Positions 5,067-8,834 of a stretch of 8,834 bases of DNA are shown piece after piece. A model generated the notes under the pieces. The model saw only the letters and a list, made by a program, of their open reading frames with translations, searched no databases and was not told the DNA's origin. This stretch comes from JABDDM01 sp038240295 (GTDB taxonomy: Bacteria > Bacteroidota > Ignavibacteria > Palsa-1295). The stretch spans positions 1 through 8,834 of the forward strand of contig JBBSDW010000138.1 in NCBI GenBank assembly GCA_038240295.1. The letters run 5' to 3'. Both the position numbers and the translations under genes were made by a program. Every line of letters begins with the position of its first letter. The stretch's first letter is position 1.

Positions 5067-5921
5067 ATGGGCTTTTATCCACAGCCAAACACCTGGCAGT
5101 GCGGCCCCTTCGCATTGAAACATGCGCTGGCGATCCTCGGTCGATTCGTGGATGAAAATGCACTATCAAAAGCGGCCAAAACCACACGCGGTGGCACTGA
5201 CGAACGGATGCTCACCCGCGCGGCTAAGCACTTCGATTGTAATCTCGTCGAGGTGCGTAAATTCGACGAAGACTCGGCCTATAACGCCCTGACCCGCGAT
5301 CTCGACAAAGGCATTCCGTGTCTGATCTGTATCAATCAATGGGGTCACTGGGTCACGATCGTTGGCTACGATCCAAAGACATTCCGATTCGTGCTGCTCG
5401 ATAGCGAGAAAGATCCAGTGGTGCGCATTCCGGCTTGGTCGGAGCTTAAACGGCGATGGGTCTACAACGAATACGACCGCGATGGCAAGCTTCGCCAATA
5501 TTTCGATCACTATCCGTTAAGGCCGAAGTTTCGGTTGCGAACAAAGGCTAACTTTTCGCTCAAGCGTGCTCAGGTCTTGCGGCGTCCGGGCAACGCACCA
5601 TTCGTTACGCACTTCGATGAATATGTGACCGACATGCTCGACATCGCGCGACCAAAAACAATGCGAGGAGTGAGCTCGACGATCACGATGGCAGAATTTC
5701 TCCGGCGGCACAGGCGCATGTTGATCGAGACGGTAAGCTACTGGCATGGCCACACATCGGAGGCGCAGCTAAGAAAAGTACTTTCGAACATGCAGTTCGT
5801 CGCTGAAACGTATGGCCTCGTTGTACGTCAAGATGAAGAAAAGCGGACAATAGCAGCGATCGGAGCGTTACTGACAACCTGGGCAACCAGCCACGATCCG
5901 CCACAAGCACTTTATGGGTGA
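5067..5921 (+). CDS. C39-like cysteine peptidase with unknown C-terminal domain
   Basis: The 284-residue protein starts with a papain-like C39-type domain (about 1-125). Gln6 lies six residues before Cys12 in QPNTWQCGPFALKHAL, matching the oxyanion-hole Gln and the nucleophile. His94 in NQWGHWVTIVGYD and Asp112 in FVLLDSEKD complete the triad. The domain usually cleaves after Gly-Gly leader motifs when fused to ABC exporters, but here there is no transporter, no membrane segment and no signal peptide, so it is probably cytoplasmic. Residues about 145-284 are basic then helical (LRPKFRLRTKANFSLKRAQVLRR, split at 20, is visible in outline) and I recognise no domain in them. No substrate gene is adjacent; a decayed VOC gene and a repeat flank it. 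Peptidase activity is likely; substrate and role are unknown. Confidence 0.8.
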   Translation: MGFYPQPNTWQCGPFALKHALAILGRFVDENALSKAAKTTRGGTDERMLTRAAKHFDCNLVEVRKFDEDSAYNALTRDLDKGIPCLICINQWGHWVTIVGYDPKTFRFVLLDSEKDPVVRIPAWSELKRRWVYNEYDRDGKLRQYFDHYPLRPKFRLRTKANFSLKRAQVLRRPGNAPFVTHFDEYVTDMLDIARPKTMRGVSSTITMAEFLRRHRRMLIETVSYWHGHTSEAQLRKVLSNMQFVAETYGLVVRQDEEKRTIAAIGALLTTWATSHDPPQALYG

Positions 5922-5941
5922 CAATTTTATTTGGGGGCGCA

Positions 5942-6188
5942 CGTCATTGCAAAGAGGCGGTCGTTGATTCGGAAAAAGGTCATTGCGAGGAGCGCTTCAT
6001 TCCTGAAAGGAATGAACGCGACGAAGCAATCTTTAGGAGCGGGGTGGAGGCGTAAGGAGTGATCTCCGCGCCAGCAGATTGCTTCACTTCGTTTTTTGCT
6101 TGCGCATAAAAGCTTCGTTCGCAATGACGGCATATTCAGAAAAGTGTTGAGGGATGAATGCACAAAAAAGCTTCGTTCGCAATGACGG
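5942..6188. repeat. Multi-palindromic interspersed element, nested copy upstream of hslV
   Basis: This is the same family as at 1488-1647. An inner element runs from GTCATTGCGA (5979-5988) to TCGCAATGAC (6119-6128), with inner arms CGAAGCAATC (6022-6031) and GATTGCTTC (6077-6085). It lies inside an outer pair, CGTCATTGC (5942-5950) and GCAATGACG (6179-6187). The right end exists twice: 6108-6130 and 6166-6188 are identical over 23 nt. The first side hairpin is TTCATTCCT-GAA-AGGAATGAA (5996-6016), different in sequence from that of copy 1 but in the same position. The repeat fills almost the whole gap between the C39-like gene and hslV; no gene is seen in it. Confidence 0.85.
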
Positions 6189-6222
6189 TCTACTGAGATA
6201 ATTTTATTGAAATACGATTATT

Positions 6223-6756
6223 ATGAGAATACGTTCTACAACTGTTGTCGGTGTTATTAAGGATGGCAAAGCGGCGCTTGGCTCTGATGGTCAAGTGACA
6301 CTTGGCAATACGGTGATGAAATCGAATGCGAAAAAACTTCGGTCGCTCTATAACGGTCAGGTGATCGCGGGCTTTGCGGGTTCTACGAGCGATGCACTCA
6401 CGCTGTACGAGCGCTTCGATAAAAAGCTTGAAGAATATCGCGGCAACGTCCCGCGTGCGATCGTTGAACTTGGCAAGGATTGGCGTAATGATAAATTCTT
6501 GCGCCGTTTGGAAGCGATGCTTGCTGTCGTTAGCAAAGATCATGCGTTTCTCGTCTCGGGAACCGGTGACGTGATCGAGCCCGAGGGGGGCATTGTCGCG
6601 ATCGGTTCGGGCGGCCCTTATGCGCTTGCTGCCGCACGCGCATTTCAACAGTCGGGCAATATGACTCCGCGTGAGATCGTCGAGCAGTCGCTTAAGATCG
6701 CAGGCGAGATCTGCATTTATACAAATACGAACTTGACGATCGAATCGATCGGGTAA
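6223..6756 (+). CDS. hslV: ATP-dependent protease HslVU, peptidase subunit HslV
   Basis: The 177-residue protein is the proteasome-beta-like peptidase that stacks as double hexamers with HslU and degrades unfolded proteins in the cytoplasm. After a five-residue propeptide MRIRS, Thr6 of TTVVGV is the N-terminal nucleophile exposed by self-cleavage. Asp22 in GSDGQVTLGN and Lys38 in KSNAKKLR match mature Asp17 and Lys33. VIAGFAGSTSDALTL, ELGKDWRNDK, AIGSGGPYALAAARA and AGEICIYTNTNLTIE are family hallmarks. Length is normal. The ATG at 6223 is preceded by an A/T-rich leader without Shine-Dalgarno sequence, and only 34 nt separate it from the palindromic repeat, so any local promoter must overlap the repeat. 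hslU follows after 162 nt. Confidence 0.97.
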   Translation: MRIRSTTVVGVIKDGKAALGSDGQVTLGNTVMKSNAKKLRSLYNGQVIAGFAGSTSDALTLYERFDKKLEEYRGNVPRAIVELGKDWRNDKFLRRLEAMLAVVSKDHAFLVSGTGDVIEPEGGIVAIGSGGPYALAAARAFQQSGNMTPREIVEQSLKIAGEICIYTNTNLTIESIG

Positions 6757-6773
6757 CCAAATCGATCGGGTAA
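6743..6773 (+). repeat. Tandem duplication across the hslV stop codon
   Basis: AATCGATCGGGTAA occurs at 6743-6756, ending in the hslV stop codon, and again at 6760-6773, a 17-nt period. The second copy lies in the spacer and is not translated with hslV. It looks like a recent slippage duplication. Confidence 0.85.
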
Positions 6774-6791
6774 TCTCGAGCAATCCAAACT

Positions 6792-6890
6792 GTGTGGCAG
6801 GAAGCGCTGCTTCCTGCAGCCAGCTGATAGAGAGGCTGCCTGAAAGGAGAGCGGGAAGCAGCGCTTCCCTCCACACAAGTTGGACTTGTG
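6792..6890 (+). other. Large inverted repeat and hairpins in the hslV-hslU spacer
   Basis: Arms 6792-6814 and 6854-6876 are reverse complements over 23 nt with a single mismatch. Each arm contains its own palindrome, GGAAGC-GCT-GCTTCC on the left and its complement on the right. The loop between the arms contains a further pair, GCAGCC (6816-6821) and GGCTGC (6834-6839). CACAAGT-TGG-ACTTGTG (6874-6890) forms another hairpin overlapping the right arm. The RNA could therefore fold either as one long stem or as several short hairpins. No T run follows, so full termination is not expected. It lies inside a presumed two-gene operon, where it could be a mobile palindromic repeat or could set the relative amounts of the two subunits. 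Confidence 0.75.
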
Positions 6891-6918
6891 CAGCATCTAA
6901 AGTTTTAACTAAAATTCT

Positions 6919-8451
<1,533 letters not shown>

Positions 8452-8484
8452 CGGGCAACTTTGCCAATGTCTCAATCTTGGTAA

Positions 8485-8521
8485 TGTCATCCTGAACGAG
8501 CTTTAGCGAAGTGAAGGATCT
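8485..8521. repeat. Short interspersed repeat (GTCATCCTGAAC...GAAGGATCT type)
   Basis: The segment starts TGTCATCCTGAACGAG and ends GTGAAGGATCT. This layout is familiar from repeats found between genes in many bacteria. It parallels the GTCATTGCGAG...GAAGCAATC element of this window: a GTCAT head and a GAAG...ATC tail. It ends 11 nt before the GIY-YIG start codon. Only one copy is visible here, so its limits are approximate. Confidence 0.6.
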
Positions 8522-8532
8522 CACGGAATTTC

Positions 8533-8817
8533 ATGTACAACGTTTACATACTTTCAAGCAAGAGTAGAACACTTTACATCGGAGTAACGAACGATCTTGC
8601 TCGTAGACTCTACGAGCATCGTCATAAACTCCTGGATGGGTTTACTTCGAAGTACAATATTGACCAGCTGGTCTACTTTGAACCACATGATAGCATCGCT
8701 CAAGCAATCGAGCGAGAGAAGATGCTTAAGGAATGGAATCGAAAAAAGAAAATAGTGCTGATCGAAAGTGCGAACCCCGATTGGAAAGACTTGAGCGCCG
8801 AATGGGATATCGGCTAA
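8533..8817 (+). CDS. Small GIY-YIG nuclease-domain protein (COG2827/YhbQ-like)
   Basis: The 94-residue protein is a stand-alone GIY-YIG domain. NVYIL (3-7) and LYIGVTNDLARRLYEHR (14-30) hold the two family tyrosines Tyr5 and Tyr15, Gly17, the catalytic-type Arg24/Arg25 and His29. AIEREKMLKEW (58-68) holds the expected metal-binding glutamate, probably Glu62. GIY-YIG domains cut DNA with one metal ion. The small COG2827 members are common and their cellular role is unsettled; repair and mobility have been proposed. Length is normal for the group, so it is probably complete. It follows hslU by 81 nt and sits directly after a short interspersed repeat, suggesting it arrived separately. Only 17 nt lie beyond its stop, so the other flank is unseen. 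Confidence 0.92.
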   Translation: MYNVYILSSKSRTLYIGVTNDLARRLYEHRHKLLDGFTSKYNIDQLVYFEPHDSIAQAIEREKMLKEWNRKKKIVLIESANPDWKDLSAEWDIG

Positions 8818-8834
8818 GAGTCAAAACTAACACT

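Noticed and set aside
6190..6876. 228-codon open frame on the minus strand opposite hslV
   Set aside because: It is a shadow frame: hslV on the other strand has every catalytic residue, and this frame has no recognisable domain.

Overview
The window carries ordinary bacterial housekeeping and accessory genes separated by unusually repeat-rich intergenic DNA. The organism cannot be named from sequence alone. Coding density is high and GC content is about one half by eye. Start codons mostly lack Shine-Dalgarno sequences and are preceded by A/T-rich leaders. An HslV-HslU pair is present, and GTCATTGCGAG-type palindromic repeats are abundant. Together these suggest a bacterium of the Bacteroidota/Chlorobiota/Ignavibacteria-Kapabacteria neighbourhood (inference, moderate to low confidence).

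Layout. Positions 1-304 hold three degenerate arrays with a 7-nt period, one in GT-rich and two in AC-rich orientation. A tRNA-Pro(TGG) follows at 380-452. On the minus strand lie a DUF4142 lipoprotein gene (673-1326, with a good intrinsic terminator at 613-646) and an aldo/keto reductase gene (1920-2921). Between them sits a composite repeat (1406-1917) built from TCTTAGT heptamer arrays and two copies of a multi-palindromic element. On the plus strand follow a small membrane-anchored zinc-ribbon protein, dusB (starting at TTG and overlapping its neighbour by 23 nt) and an orphan HigA-like antitoxin. A decayed VOC/glyoxalase-like gene lies on the minus strand (4711-4968). A C39-like cysteine peptidase of unknown role comes next, then a nested copy of the multi-palindromic element. 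The hslV and hslU genes are separated by a 162-nt spacer with a large inverted repeat. A short repeat of a second family immediately precedes a small GIY-YIG nuclease gene at the right edge.

How the genes relate. Only two groups look functionally or transcriptionally linked. One is the zinc-ribbon protein, dusB and higA-like genes, which are close or overlapping. The other is hslV-hslU, the peptidase and AAA+ unfoldase of one ATP-dependent protease. The rest look like independent units. I see no convincing new multi-gene system. The strongest unexplained signals are in the non-coding DNA: two unrelated heptamer-period repeat families, a modular palindromic element with conserved frame and variable hairpins, a second repeat with a similar head-and-tail layout next to a GIY-YIG gene, and the hslV-hslU spacer structure.
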